From Eremomyces bilateralis CBS 781.70 (lineage: Eukaryota > Ascomycota > Dothideomycetes > Eremomycetales > Eremomycetaceae): a stretch of 64,000 nt of DNA. Positions 11,705 through 22,252 of this stretch are shown here, in pieces. Where the stretch lies: the NCBI RefSeq assembly GCF_010015585.1, contig NW_022985096.1:103916-167915 (forward strand). Reading direction: 5' to 3'. A program made the position numbers and the translations under genes. Numbering within the stretch: position 1 is the stretch's first letter; each line of letters begins with the position of its first letter. The notes under the pieces are model-generated. The model was not told the DNA's origin, did no database searches, and worked only from the letters and a program-made list of their open reading frames with translations.

Positions 11705-12444
11705 CAAGTCTAGATACAAGGCGATGGCTTTAAGAGTTCCGTGAAAAAGGACGATAGCTATTTGACGATTTAATCTGGCTCAATGCTCTTTGTATGCAAT
11801 GTTGGCGAGGATATTCTGAGATGATTCCATTGTCTAAACTTCTGGGCATCACCTAGCTCAGATATATAGAAGTCTTTCATTGTTCCTTAACGTCATGCAA
11901 AGCACGTTCAATGATAACGTGAGGGCAGAAGTACGGACGTAAGCTATTATCGGAATACGAGCCGGGACATCCGCATCGGGGGGGAGTTTGCCCGGTGCAG
12001 AGCCACTGCGCTTCTCCTAAGTTTAGGTGACGGAATTTAAGAAACCCCAATTCCCCATCCGAGAAATTATCTTCCGCGTCGTCCTTCACGACATTCGAAC
12101 AATTAGCGACGATGGGTTTGCCAAACACCAACCAGATGAAGACCGAACTGTAGAGCGGGGTTTGGGAAATGTCCCTCTTTGCTAGAGGGCAACATTCATG
12201 GATGACTGTACAATGCATCTCCAACCTCCAACCTCCAAATCACCTATAGGTAGGTACTCTCTTTAGACCTTTCGCACTAGATACATACAGATACTTGCTG
12301 AATCGTAGGTAGAGAGATTGTGGTGATTCGATTAGGAGCATATGCTACTCTTGAAACTCGAGATCAGCTATTGATCTTGCTTCATTCCGAGTCCGATCGC
12401 TACCCTTAAGTACCTTACTGAGTCAGCGAGTCCTGACCAGAACC
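11705..12444. other. Intergenic, nothing recognised
   Basis: This is the upstream region of the DUF1757-like gene. It ends at the GAACC duplication (12440-12444) that marks the edge of the split LTR. No coding region was seen. Confidence 0.4.
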
Positions 12445-12568
12445 TGTCGCACGTGATGTGCTAAAATGGTTGGGAGTGAGGTGCTGTTGTTATAGCAGCG
12501 AAGTTGTATTGTGTAAGTTGTGTGTAAGTTGTGTGTTCTAGCTGAATGCCTGGTCCCCCGGTCCTACA
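12445..12568 (+). mobile_element. 5' half of a solo LTR (split by a 9.6-kb insertion)
   Basis: The sequence starts TGTCGCACGTG and is about 90% identical to the first 125 bp of the complete solo LTR at 14517-14720. It breaks off after CCTACA. The five bases before it are GAACC. The same five bases follow the matching 3' half at 22252, so both halves come from one insertion event. Confidence 0.85.
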
Positions 12569-14111
12569 TCTAACGTATCGATCTGGGAGCAGATGCCGCA
12601 GAAAGCTGAGGGTTGAACATCAAGTTTGTGAGGGTTTGGCTCTTGTTATGGGTTGAAACCCCTGGTTGGCTAAGGCTGAGAGTCTAAGCCTGATTAGGTT
12701 AAGGGTTTACTCAGAGTCCAACCCTCTTCGATGTAAACAAGAAGGCTTCCCCTTCTTGTTCTCTTCTTTAGCTTAATCTAGAATATCTTTGGCTACGTGT
12801 ATGTTGTGTGCATCCAGCTACCGTGCCGTAACAGATAGAACTAGGTAGAACAGAGTAACTTGTATAATAGTATGTAGTAGCTAACAGGACGCAGCAGCTT
12901 ATCTCTAGTTAATAGTTTTTTCTAACCTAGAGACCTATTGCAGGACAGAGGCGCCTGCCTATAGTACGTAGTTAGGCAGGTGCAACTCTAGAGCATCTGC
13001 TCTAGATAGTAGAGGCTTCTGCCTGGAGATAGTTAAATGAGCATCTTTTACTACACTTTATGTGAAACACTGAGACTAAGAGCAAGGGCTCGTTTAGGTA
13101 GCAAAACGGTTTGATACTAAGCTAGCGAGAAAGAGAGAGAATCTAAGATACACTGTGGGTGATGAAGTGATATAACCATCGCAAACACCATTCACTAAAG
13201 CCACGTGACTCAACATGTATGTGTTACCTGAAGTACAATCGTGTCATTATGTTCTATTAGGGTCGTTTAACTCTACCATGTTATCGCCTAACTTCACACC
13301 TAGACAATCCTACGCTATCTCTAGTACTAATAACTTTTATAAGAGAAGGAATCTATATCTAGTAGATGTTTATAGACTAGTAACTAACAAGATATCTAAG
13401 TTAGTTAACTTAATCTATAGTTACTTTTAAGTTAGATCTAGTCTTTAGAGTCCTAATTTATGTCGTGGACCCAAATCGCAAAGGATTTGATAGGCTTGAA
13501 ACGTTATTGAATTGCTAAAGAGAAAAGAAAGATCTCTGTTCAGAAGTGCTAAATTGCACCTTTTAAGCTGGAAGGTCAACAAAGGCCTGAGGCCATTAAC
13601 AAAGACTGGGCACAGTCCAAGACTGTCACAAAGAAAGTGAACAAAGATCTCCTCCTCTCAGGAATGCTAAAAGAAAGAGAACAACGATCTCCTTTCGTCC
13701 AGGAATGCTAAATTACCTCTTTAGGCCGGAGGCCATTAACACAGACTGGGCACAGCCCAAGACTGTCACATTTATTCTGATAAGTATTGTCTGTTATTAA
13801 CTATAACTAGTTAAAGGCTTTACAACTAACTAACTAGATAGTTATACGTAAGTCGAACTGAGGAACTTCGCAGTCAATGCGAAAATCATTTAACTAGCGA
13901 CAAGTGTGATCCTGAAGCGTCGGATTTCATTTTCTCGCATCCGGTCCTGCGCTTAAAAATGACATTGACACCGCTAGATCTCAGCCATCAAGTTCTCAGC
14001 ACGAAAGCTGTTCGACATACGCAATTGTTTGGCTCGAACTAGCCTCTTGACCCGTCGAGCGCCGATACCTCCCACACACTACCAGCGCTACGAGCGCTAT
14101 TCACCTAGATC
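12569..14111. other. Non-coding left part of the inserted block
   Basis: This is AT-rich sequence without an open frame of note. Apart from the LTR-like repeat listed separately, I recognise nothing here. Confidence 0.4.
13461..13770. repeat. LTR-like repeat with internal duplications
   Basis: The segment begins TGTCGTGGAC and ends CTGTCACA. Two 47-bp copies, 13584-13630 and 13724-13770, differ at four positions. A unit with GATCTCct and GGAATGCTAAA also recurs. The flanks (ATTTA before, TTTAT after) do not give a clean target duplication, so a solo LTR is possible but not shown. Confidence 0.4.
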
Positions 14112-14432
14112 ATGTCCTTTTTTACTAGTACCTATACAGAAGTCTTTGCAATCACAGAAGGCCCACTACTGCATGATCCTCTTGCTGTTGTGGCAGCAAC
14201 ACACCTAGAGATATTTGACGACAGAGATGGTGAACGCTTCAATGTAGACATAGTAACCGAAGGTGTTCACTCGCTAACTCAAGCGGATGTGGGCGAGCTG
14301 GGACGAACCAAAGCTACGAAATTGCCGCCCGGAAAAGGCGGCTGCCGGATTCCGCGGGGCGTGGACCTCCCTAAATTCTGGGGTTTGATAGAGGATAGTC
14401 TGAAGATGTCAAGATCTGATGTCATTACTTAG
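14112..14432 (+). pseudogene. C-terminal relic of an inosine/uridine-type nucleoside hydrolase
   Basis: About 100 codons match the C-terminal quarter of the IUNH family (PF01156; yeast Urh1 type): YTEVFAITEGPLLHDPLAVV, then a stretch with ERFNVDIVTEG, a GRT motif, and LPPGKGGCRIPRGVDLPKFW. In the family, the HDPLA element carries residues of the calcium and ribose site. These enzymes split purine or pyrimidine ribosides into base and ribose for nucleoside salvage and are normally about 320-380 residues. The N-terminal part, with the DTDPGxDD metal-binding motif, is absent upstream, so this is a truncated relic. It lies inside the 9.6-kb inserted block, 84 bp before a solo LTR. It could have been carried there with the block. 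Confidence 0.7.
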
Positions 14433-14516
14433 TCATTCGTTTCCCCTCTTCGGCTATTACTTAGTTATGCGTATATCTACCTCGTTCGGTATTCTACTTC
14501 TTACAGAAATACAAGC

Positions 14517-14720
14517 TGTCGCACGTGATGTGCTAAAATGGTTGGGAGTTGGGTGCTGTTGTTACAGCCGCGAAGTTGTTGTATTGTGTGTTGTGTGTAA
14601 GTTGTGTGTTCTATGTAAATGCCTGGTCCCCCGGCCCTACAGATATAAGAGAGTCATGACAAGATTATTAATGCAGTTTGTAGCCTCGGGCTCCCTTAGA
14701 TGAAACCTTGGTCTGCGACA
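14517..14720 (+). mobile_element. Complete solo LTR with CAAGC target duplication
   Basis: This is a 204-bp sequence with inverted termini TGTCGCA and TGCGACA. The five bases CAAGC lie directly on both sides (14512-14516 and 14721-14725). It is the same family and orientation as the split copy at 12445-12568 and 22170-22252. No internal region of this family was found, so it is a solo LTR left by recombination. Confidence 0.88.
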
Positions 14721-17700
14721 CAAGCACTTTACATTCTTCGTCACGTAACCTATTGCTTCCGTGTGGATAGACACGCTAAGCTATCAACAGTTATGAGCCC
14801 AATTTGCCTTAAAGCTCGATCTCTATATCAGCTTTCCTATTAACCTCAATCCGGACCATTGTTTCTCAAAGCAACGTCCCCTTTCCGCCCTTTTCCGCGT
14901 CCCTCGACGCTATCCCGAGAGACTCGATTCCTACCTACGTCTAGGAACCGTCCTCCTACAACCCTTTTCACTATGTCTTCCTCTACCAACTCCAACCACA
15001 CGGTCACTATCAAGAGCACCTTGAAGGATATCACTGATTGGATCGACTGGTACGAAGAGATCAAGAACTACGCCCAACGCATCAAAGTTTGGGACTACGT
15101 CAACCCAACTTTTGTCGAAACCCCTGCCTTAGATGGAAAGGAAGCTATAACGCAACCTATCCATAAGTCTCCTACTATTCCTTCTCGTCCAACTGCAGAC
15201 ACGGATCTCAGCCTACAACAATGGATCTGGAAATCCTTTGACTACGAGAAAAGGGAGTACGATCTCCGTGAAGCTGAACTGAAGAACCTGGCCAACGCTA
15301 TCACTGCTTCTGTCAGTGGTGGTATGACTCGATACATTAAGGACAAATATCTTGCCAAGGACATGTTGGAGGCGCTCCACCGTTACGCCGCCCCACAGTC
15401 AACTCAATTGGCTTTTTACCTTGAAGAAGAGTTTAACCGCCTAAAGAAGGGCAAGAAGAACCGCAACCAGTCCAATCTCGACTATACCAACGATTGGCTT
15501 AAGCTACAAGAGAAGATTGTGTCTGTCCGTGACCTTGTTGACCACCTTACTGACCGCCATATCTGCCGAGCTTTCATAGCCGCTGCGACTTCAATCGAGA
15601 GGGATTTCCAGGCACATGTCTTTAACCGCATCGCTGGAAACCCGCTTAGCACTACACTGGCTGATCTACCAACACTTATCGACTGGTTCCTCAACCTTGG
15701 AAACTTCCTTAGCAACCAAGACTCCTTACAGAAGTTCGCCAACGCAACCCTCGGAATTGCCGAACAACAACAGCCGCGACGAGGACAACGTGATACGAAG
15801 GCTCCGTCCAGTAACTGCTTCTGTGGAATGAAACACTGGCTCAAGGAATGTCCTTACGTCAATTCCTCTAGGCGATCCAAGGATCATTGCGAAGACCCTG
15901 CTATCGTCGAACGGTTCAAGAAGCTCCCTCAAAAATCGCTTGAGAGGATCTATAAGCAGCTCCAGGACGACAAGGTTACGGCACCGGCATGGCTTCCTTC
16001 TAATCCAAGTGCACAGCTCGTCGTTCCTCCGGCACCGCAGATTCCAAAGGAGGCGAACACTATCAATATCGCGTCAATTGATCGCCAGCCTTATGCCACC
16101 AATCGATTTATCTTTGACACTGGTGCAAACGTTCATGTCTGTCATGATATCCACCGCTTCCATGACTTTAACCCCAATGATACTGGAGCCATTCGTTTCG
16201 GTTTGGTCCTCCACCAGTATCACGGTACTGGGTCAGTCAACGTTATCTATAAGGATACTTATGGTAACAACCGGACTATGGAGCTACAGGGGGTCATCTA
16301 CCTCCCCGGCTACCATATCAACATCGCGGGCGGACTGCTCTTCGATCAGATCGATATTTATCACTTTGGCAAGGATCACTCCTTACGCCATAGAAATGGT
16401 GATCACTATATTGCGAGACTCTTTAAGGAGAATCACCTGCTCTTTCTCGAAGCTCCAGACAGTATCGTTCCACAGCCTGCTGTCTATACTGCCAACGCAG
16501 CGTCGTCCTACGACATCTCTATGACCACAGCTCCGCTAGAGCAATGGCATCGACGCCTTGGTCACGCTCGTCTAGACGCTATACGCCACATGCCTGACGC
16601 TGTACAAGGTATCAGAGTTCTCTCACGCTCCTCACTTGATAAAGACGACTCTCTGTGCGACACCTGTAACCTCGCACACGTTCCCAAGCAGAACTCGCGC
16701 GTGCCACAACCACGTGGTAACGCTCCCTTTGAGAAGGTCTGCCTTGACCTGGTCTTCATGGAAAACGCCTTCAACGATGATAGGTATATCCTCCACTTCT
16801 ATGAACCGTACTTGAGGTTTCACAAGGCCTTCCCTATCCGCAATAAGAAACAACAGACACAAATGGCCTGCATCAAGGAATTCATCTGCTGGGTATACAA
16901 CTGGGGATATCGCATCCTTACGCTCCAGCTCGACAACGAGACAGCCCTTAGCGATGAGTTTTCCAAGTTCTGCCGCGACGCTGGAATCGAGGTCATACAC
17001 TCCGCTCCAGGTACACACGACCAGAACGGTTTCGCAGAACGTTCTGGGGGGGTGCTGGTAACTATGTCTCGCAAAATCTGCATCGAGTCTAAACTTCCGA
17101 AGTCTCTCTGGCCTGAATTTGTCGCCCATGCCGAGTATCTGCTCAATCGGACTCCCTTCAAGCACCCTACTCTTGAAAAGTTCATTACCCCTTTTGAGAT
17201 CATTGCGAAGAGGAAGCCAAACCTCTCCCACCTACGGATCATTGGATCTAAGGCTTTCGTACGCAAAGAGAACGCAAAGAAGGATAAGATGGAAGAACGC
17301 GCCAACATAGATTTTCTGACTGGCTACTCTGCCTCAAACATCTATCGTATCTGGGTTCCTTCGCTAAACCGCATCCTCGATAGCCGAGACGTCAGGATCG
17401 ATGAGTCTATTCAGTACGATCCAGTTCTCCACGCTACCCAGTCTCCTCCTTTAGACCAGGATATCCAACGGCTTGAGGTTATAGTTCCTCGCTTCAATAT
17501 GGAACTTCCTCCTATTCCAGATGATGATTCCCTTGACCCTTCTCGAAAACGCAATCCATGCTTTCTCCGTCGCAGTCGCCAAAGCTACTCTAGTTTCTGA
17601 CATGCCTCGTGAACCCCAACACTGGTCTGATATGAAACGCCACTTCTACAGCGCCGAATGGTTCCAGGCAGCCAAGATTGAGATTGCAAAGCTTATCGAG

Positions 17701-18050
17701 ATGGGAACACTTGCCGAGGTTGATATTCCTACAGGCCAACAGGTTCTTCCTGTCCGCTGGGTCTTCAAATATAAGCAGGATCAGAACGGATTCTTCACTA
17801 AGTTCAAAGCTCGCCTCTGTATTCGCGGAGACCTTCAATTCATCCAGAATCGAGACGATCTTTACGCTGCCGCTGGCGCGTACTCCACCTTCCGCGTCCT
17901 AATGGCTCTTATGGCTCTTATGGCCGCCTTTGACCTTGAATGCGTTACCGCTGATGTTACCAATGCATTCGCCAATGCGATTCAAGACAGCGAGGTCTAC
18001 ATCCGTTGCCCCGAAGGCTTTGGTCATAAACGACGAAATTGGCATAGAAT
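14721..18050 (+). mobile_element. Ty1/copia LTR-retrotransposon fossil
   Basis: This is a fossil of a copia-type element with parts in the usual copia order. Near the start, CTATCAACA is followed by GTTATGAGCCC (14790), which resembles the internal half-tRNA-iMet primer site known from Drosophila copia. Then come a gag region (about 14980-15850) with a CFCGMKHWLKECP-like knuckle, an aspartic protease (FDTGANVH near 16120), a pre-integrase zinc region (HRRLGH...C..C, about 16540-16680), an integrase core (about 16730-17200) and part of a reverse transcriptase (from about 17620). RNase H was not found. The element is broken, with at least two breaks, and no pair of its own LTRs is visible. The solo LTR at 14517 is a different family, probably inserted next to or into the old 5' LTR. 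Age cannot be dated without an LTR pair. Confidence 0.85.
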
Positions 18051-19055
18051 TCAGGAATTCATGATCATTTGCCAAGTCACGCTAGTAGCGCCACAGTGCA
18101 CAGACCAGGAAAAAACTTTTGAAAGGCGCCTCCGTAGTTCGAGAGCGATTTCAAACGAGAGTTTGTTTATCTGGGGCTTTCTCTGGAGCTTGTCTACAAT
18201 CAGGCGCTCACTACTCTCCACCACTTCCGATATTACTGGTTTTGTACTATCCTGTCTGCTCCTTACCTAATTTTCTTTGCATACTGTGCCAGTACTCGTC
18301 TATCTACAGCACTATACTTAGCATTCTTCCAGGTAGAACGTCATCTGCTGCCTGTAACGTTTGCCCCTGAACTGATGATATACCAGAACGGCATGGTCAT
18401 GTCTCGTCGCGGAAGTGCCTCCATCTAGCAAGCAGAGCGCGGGCCAAATTGGAAACACAACGCAGTACTTCATTTGCACTCTCATTTTTTTCTTTTTCTC
18501 GCCCCTTCTTAAAAAGGATTTATGCACGTCGTGGCACGGGGTTATGTGATTGGCTGCTGACTGGGCTGGGCGGATTTATGTCGTGGTAGCAGGGGGCTAT
18601 GTGATTGGCTGCGGAATGTCTAATTGCCAAATATGGGCTGAATCATGGTACTACCTCTTACCAACTCCGATGGAACCCCTGAGGATAAAACCCTCCACTA
18701 TACCGCTGTTAGTATGTGAAGTGAGAGATCAGAGATTCAAACACATCTAATTGGGAGCTCTGATTTGACGCAACAGGCATTCGGAGCCACCACAGGGATT
18801 AACAAGGGTTCCATCGGATGTGGTAAGAGGCAGTAGGTTCACATTACTCGCCAGACGTTGGGGGCGGAGCATGGTGTTCAAGCCATGTGTACTTGGTGAT
18901 GAAGGTACCTATAAAGCGATCCGAGCAGCATCTACACTGATCTATTGCACAGTCACTCTTCCCCGTTGACCACTGTCAACTGCCATTCTTCTCCCGTTGG
19001 CTAGTGCCAGCTGCCATTCGTTTGACTAGTCATTCATTCAAAACGTTTACGCACT
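18051..19055. other. Non-coding part of the inserted block
   Basis: No gene is seen. The segment contains an imperfect direct repeat (TATGTGATTGGCTGC near 18545 and 18600) and an imperfect inverted repeat listed separately. Confidence 0.4.
18649..18835. repeat. Imperfect inverted repeat pair
   Basis: Arms 18649-18680 and 18804-18835 match at about 27 of 32 positions in inverse (shared core CTCTTACCA and CCGATGGAACCC) around a 123-bp centre. No target duplication is visible. It may be a small MITE or an LTR remnant. Confidence 0.5.
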
Positions 19056-21068
19056 ATGCGTTTTACCTGGGCCACCGCCGGCCTGGCATTGAACGCCGCA
19101 GTCCACGCCAGTCCCCTCCGGCTGGCCGAGCTGCCTACGACGACATGCAAGTTTGACGCCAGGAAGCCCGAGACTTGGAAGGACAGCGGTGCCGCCATCT
19201 ACGTAGATGAGTGGCTGAATGACAACGGATCTAGTGCGACTGTTTCTTCCCCCGTACATCGCAGAAGGCTAACAAAGACACAGACAAGTGGCTCTATAAG
19301 ATGGATATGGAGCAAACCGGGGGCTCTTCTGCCGTCGAGTGCTCCGGTACCAGCGGACAGGCGTGCCCTGTTCCCGAGGGATCCGATTGTCCCAACTATA
19401 ATCCAACCGAATGTTAGTGTCCACGAGCCGAAAACGTGGCAGTGCTTGGAACGCAGGTTGACTTCTATCCAGTCTTCTACGTCCGGACGATTGCTTCTCG
19501 TGTCAATGAAGCCTTCCGATACGCTAGAGACAAACTCCTCAGCAATACCCTTGCGACAACTCTCAGTATCTCAACCATTGTTGAAGACTTCAAGCTGCCC
19601 GAGCCAGACCCAGCTGAGCTGACCAAGCTCCTCAGAAGTCTGGGCGCAGGTACGTACCGTTCACTTTGCCAGCTGGGTGTGAATTGACTTGACTTAGCAT
19701 CTTCCATGAGTGACAAGATCATCAAACAGGCCAAGGTCCTTGGCCCGGTCGCCGATTTTTTGGGCTTCTTGGGTGGCATCATTCAGATCGCAGCTATTCA
19801 TTCCCCGGCCCCAGAGGTTAGAGATTATGCCAAGTTCCAGACCGAAATGGAGTCATATCTATCGAAAATCTTCACCTCAACAGAGAAGCTGTTGCACGAG
19901 ACCATTGTGGCTATCTTTGGTGAAGGTGCTGGTGACGAGGAGAATGACCCGCAGAAGATTAAGGACGTTCTAAAATTCATGTCGTCCAAGGGTCGCACTG
20001 ACATCGATTATAACTCCAAACAACCCGTGGCTGAGCTACTGAAAGGAGGCGCCATGATGGTCCCAGTCCAGCAATCTGAGATCGGCAAGTCGATCGATGA
20101 AGCAATCGAAATTCTGGTCAGTATTGCGGTCTCATTGCGTAATCAGCAACAGAAGGAGCTAACAAAACGCAGCAACACGGTATCATTGGTAGATACCTCA
20201 CCAGTCTGCGTGTCTACGTCGAATACTTTGAGCCGTACCACAAGACCGAGGACAAGGACATTCCCAAATGTGGTAGCAAGGGTGCCTACGATATCGATGG
20301 CAAGTGCTACATCCTCAGACGCATTGAGTCTGGCAAGAAGGGCAACGACCGACGACCGAAATTTGAAGACAAGTACCTCGATGCCATGGAGAAGTACGGT
20401 ATTGACATCCAAAAGTTCGTGGCGAACGTTGTCCAGTGCAACAACGGTGAGTTGGAGGAGGACCACGTCGAGTTCGATGGGGACTATCCCAAGTGCTTCT
20501 TTGGCATGCCTGTTGCCATTTACGCTGATGTGAGTAGCCTAAACACCTGGCAATGTTCGTTCCGAGTACCAATACAGGCCTTTCACTGACCTGAGCCTCC
20601 TACTTCTAGAACTACCGGGACTGGGACCGCCCATCCTCGATCACCGACAAAACCTGCCACGCACAGTATCGCAACTTCAAGGACCTGCCGGACTGGCTGA
20701 CAGGCAATGCCGAATCTACGTGCAACCGCGTCTCCACCCCCGAGGTCGTTGACTGCACAATCCACGCCCCAGCGGCCGGTGACCCCTGGACCGAGGCGGC
20801 TCTCGACCGCCGCCGGGTGCACATCAAGACCGAGGGCATTGACGCGGCCGAGTTCAAGGAATACTACTACGACGGCCGCCAATGCGTGGGCATCTCCAAC
20901 AGACAGTACTATCCAGAGAAGGACGGTTCCGGCTATATTCTCGACGGCAATGCGGCCAAGGGGATCCCAGGCTGGCGCACGTGGCACAACTGCATGGTCG
21001 ACCGGCTCCAGAATTGGGCCGACAAGCGTGGCTGTAAGCTTGATTCGGCCTATACCGAATTGGCCTGA
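19056..21068 (+). CDS. Secreted multi-exon protein of unknown function, carried in the inserted block
   Basis: The N-terminus is a signal peptide (MRFTWATAGLALNAAVHASP) and coding continues in several exons to the TGA at 21066-21068, roughly 550 residues. After the signal come a Cys-containing region with KWLYKMDMEQTGGSSAVEC, a helical region with IVEDFKLPEPD, a hydrophobic segment (VADFLGFLGGIIQIAAI), a charged helical middle and a Cys-rich C-terminal part (about 20610-21068). The opening segment reminds me of accessory domains attached to killer-toxin-like chitinases and of stand-alone secreted relatives of unknown role. This is from memory and uncertain. The model is not clean: there is about one apparent break in the 5' half, so the gene may be an old copy. 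It is the only substantial host-type gene inside the 9.6-kb inserted block. Confidence 0.5.
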
Positions 21069-21416
21069 TCGAGCGTATTGATAAGATGCATCATCGGGTT
21101 ATGTACCTATGTGCCGACCGACTGAGGGGCGGGTGTTCCATTCAGCGAGACGAGACGAGCTACTGACGATAGACAACAGCATTGGTATCAGAGAGGGTAT
21201 TCTGAGTTTCGACTACGATTGGTGTACGATTTTCTATTGCATTGTATGTTTAGTACTTACTTCTTTTCGCCCTTGCGAGGGAGGGAGGCTTCCGGTGGTG
21301 GCGCCCGGTTACCTTATGTGACCGGGCGGGTAGCTTGTAGCTTATAGGCAGCCGCCTCAGATAGACGTATGAATTATCCTTCACTACACGCATAATTCTA
21401 TTAGGTCGCTCAACCT
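21069..21416. other. Non-coding; contains a short perfect hairpin
   Basis: No gene is seen. A GC-rich hairpin with 8-bp arms (CGCCCGGT / ACCGGGCG) lies at 21302-21328. Confidence 0.4.
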
Positions 21417-21867
21417 TAGGGCTGGACACGAATAAGGAATTTGGCTATTCGTATTCGACTTTTCCTCTTGAACGATTATTCGTATTCGACTAAGTTTTGA
21501 GACGTTTTATTCGTATTATTCGCGAATATTCGTAAATAATGCCAAGACTTATTCGGCAAAAGCCGAGCCAATGAATGAATGCCCAGCAGTCGCGACTTTT
21601 GTTTACCCGAACACGATCTGGAGGATTTGAGCTCTAAGAGATACAAAGCATATCAATAGCGTCGAATTGATCACTCCTGACGATTCAGCAAGCCAAGTGA
21701 CCCCAGCTCAAAGCTCTCTGTCGACCATCTCTCCGATGCGAGATACATGGAAATAGCTTCAGAGATAGACGAATAATTACGAATAATTACGAATAATGCG
21801 AATATTATTCGTACGAATATTAGTAAGCGGAAATTCTAAATTTTATTCGTATTCGTGTCCAGCCCTA
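21417..21867. mobile_element. Non-autonomous hAT-like MITE
   Basis: The ends TAGGGCTGGACACGAATA (21417-21434) and its exact reverse complement (21850-21867) give 18-bp terminal inverted repeats of the type seen in hAT elements. The 451-bp inside is AT-rich with repeated GAATAATTAC and ATTCG words and no coding. The expected 8-bp duplication (CTCAACCT left, CATTCGAT right) does not match, so it is eroded or the element was rearranged. Confidence 0.7.
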
Positions 21868-22169
21868 CATTCGATAGACCACGACGGCCAGAGGTCGGCA
21901 ATGGACGACACCATTCAAAGATGAAGATGGTAGGAAAGAATTCGCGAGGGCAAAGTGGGTGCATCCTGATCATGGGGATCACTTTCAATACACCGTGTTG
22001 TATACAGGCTGTGCAGTTAGTCAGCCCGAGTCCGTGTAAGTTTGAGTTGGAAAAAACCGAAAAATACCACACTTCGATTTGCGGCGCCAAGGGATAGTTC
22101 ACTTTGTGCCGACGATTCGCCGATTGGTGCGACCGCCGAACCCGAAAGTCATGCCGGGTCGATGAGGTT

Positions 22170-22252
22170 TACAGATATACGAGAGTCACGGCAAGATTAT
22201 TAATGCAGTTTGTAGCCTTGGACTCCTAGAGCTCATGCCTTAGCCTGCGACA
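22170..22252 (+). mobile_element. 3' half of the split solo LTR
   Basis: The segment starts TACAGATATACGAGAG and ends CTGCGACA. It matches the last 83 bp of the complete LTR at 14517-14720. It is followed directly by GAACC (22253-22257), the same five bases that precede the 5' half at 12445. The two halves together measure 203 bp after the shared TACA is counted once. Confidence 0.85.

Larger units (their letters stand above)
12569..22169. mobile_element. 9.6-kb DNA block inserted into the solo LTR
   Basis: The block separates the two halves of one LTR. The four bases TACA occur at both junctions (12565-12568 and 22170-22173), as a short target duplication or microhomology would leave. Inside lie an LTR-like repeat, a nucleoside hydrolase relic, a second solo LTR, a copia fossil, a secreted-protein gene and a hAT-like MITE. 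No recombinase or transposase that could have moved the whole block is visible. The ends show only a weak inverted similarity (AACGTATCGATCTGG at 12572 against the complement of the last 16 bases). Confidence 0.75.

Noticed and set aside
14517-18050. The 204-bp LTR as the 5' LTR of the copia element
   Set aside because: CAAGC directly flanks both sides of the 204 bp, which marks a separate solo insertion, and the copia primer-like site follows a different LTR end at 14789.
12569-22169. The inserted block as a Starship element
   Set aside because: No tyrosine recombinase of the DUF3435 captain type is visible at either end, and the block is small for that class.
12569-22169. The inserted block as a Helitron
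   Set aside because: It starts with TC, but no CTRR end with a hairpin precedes a T at the right junction, no Rep/helicase is present, and a TACA repeat argues against it.
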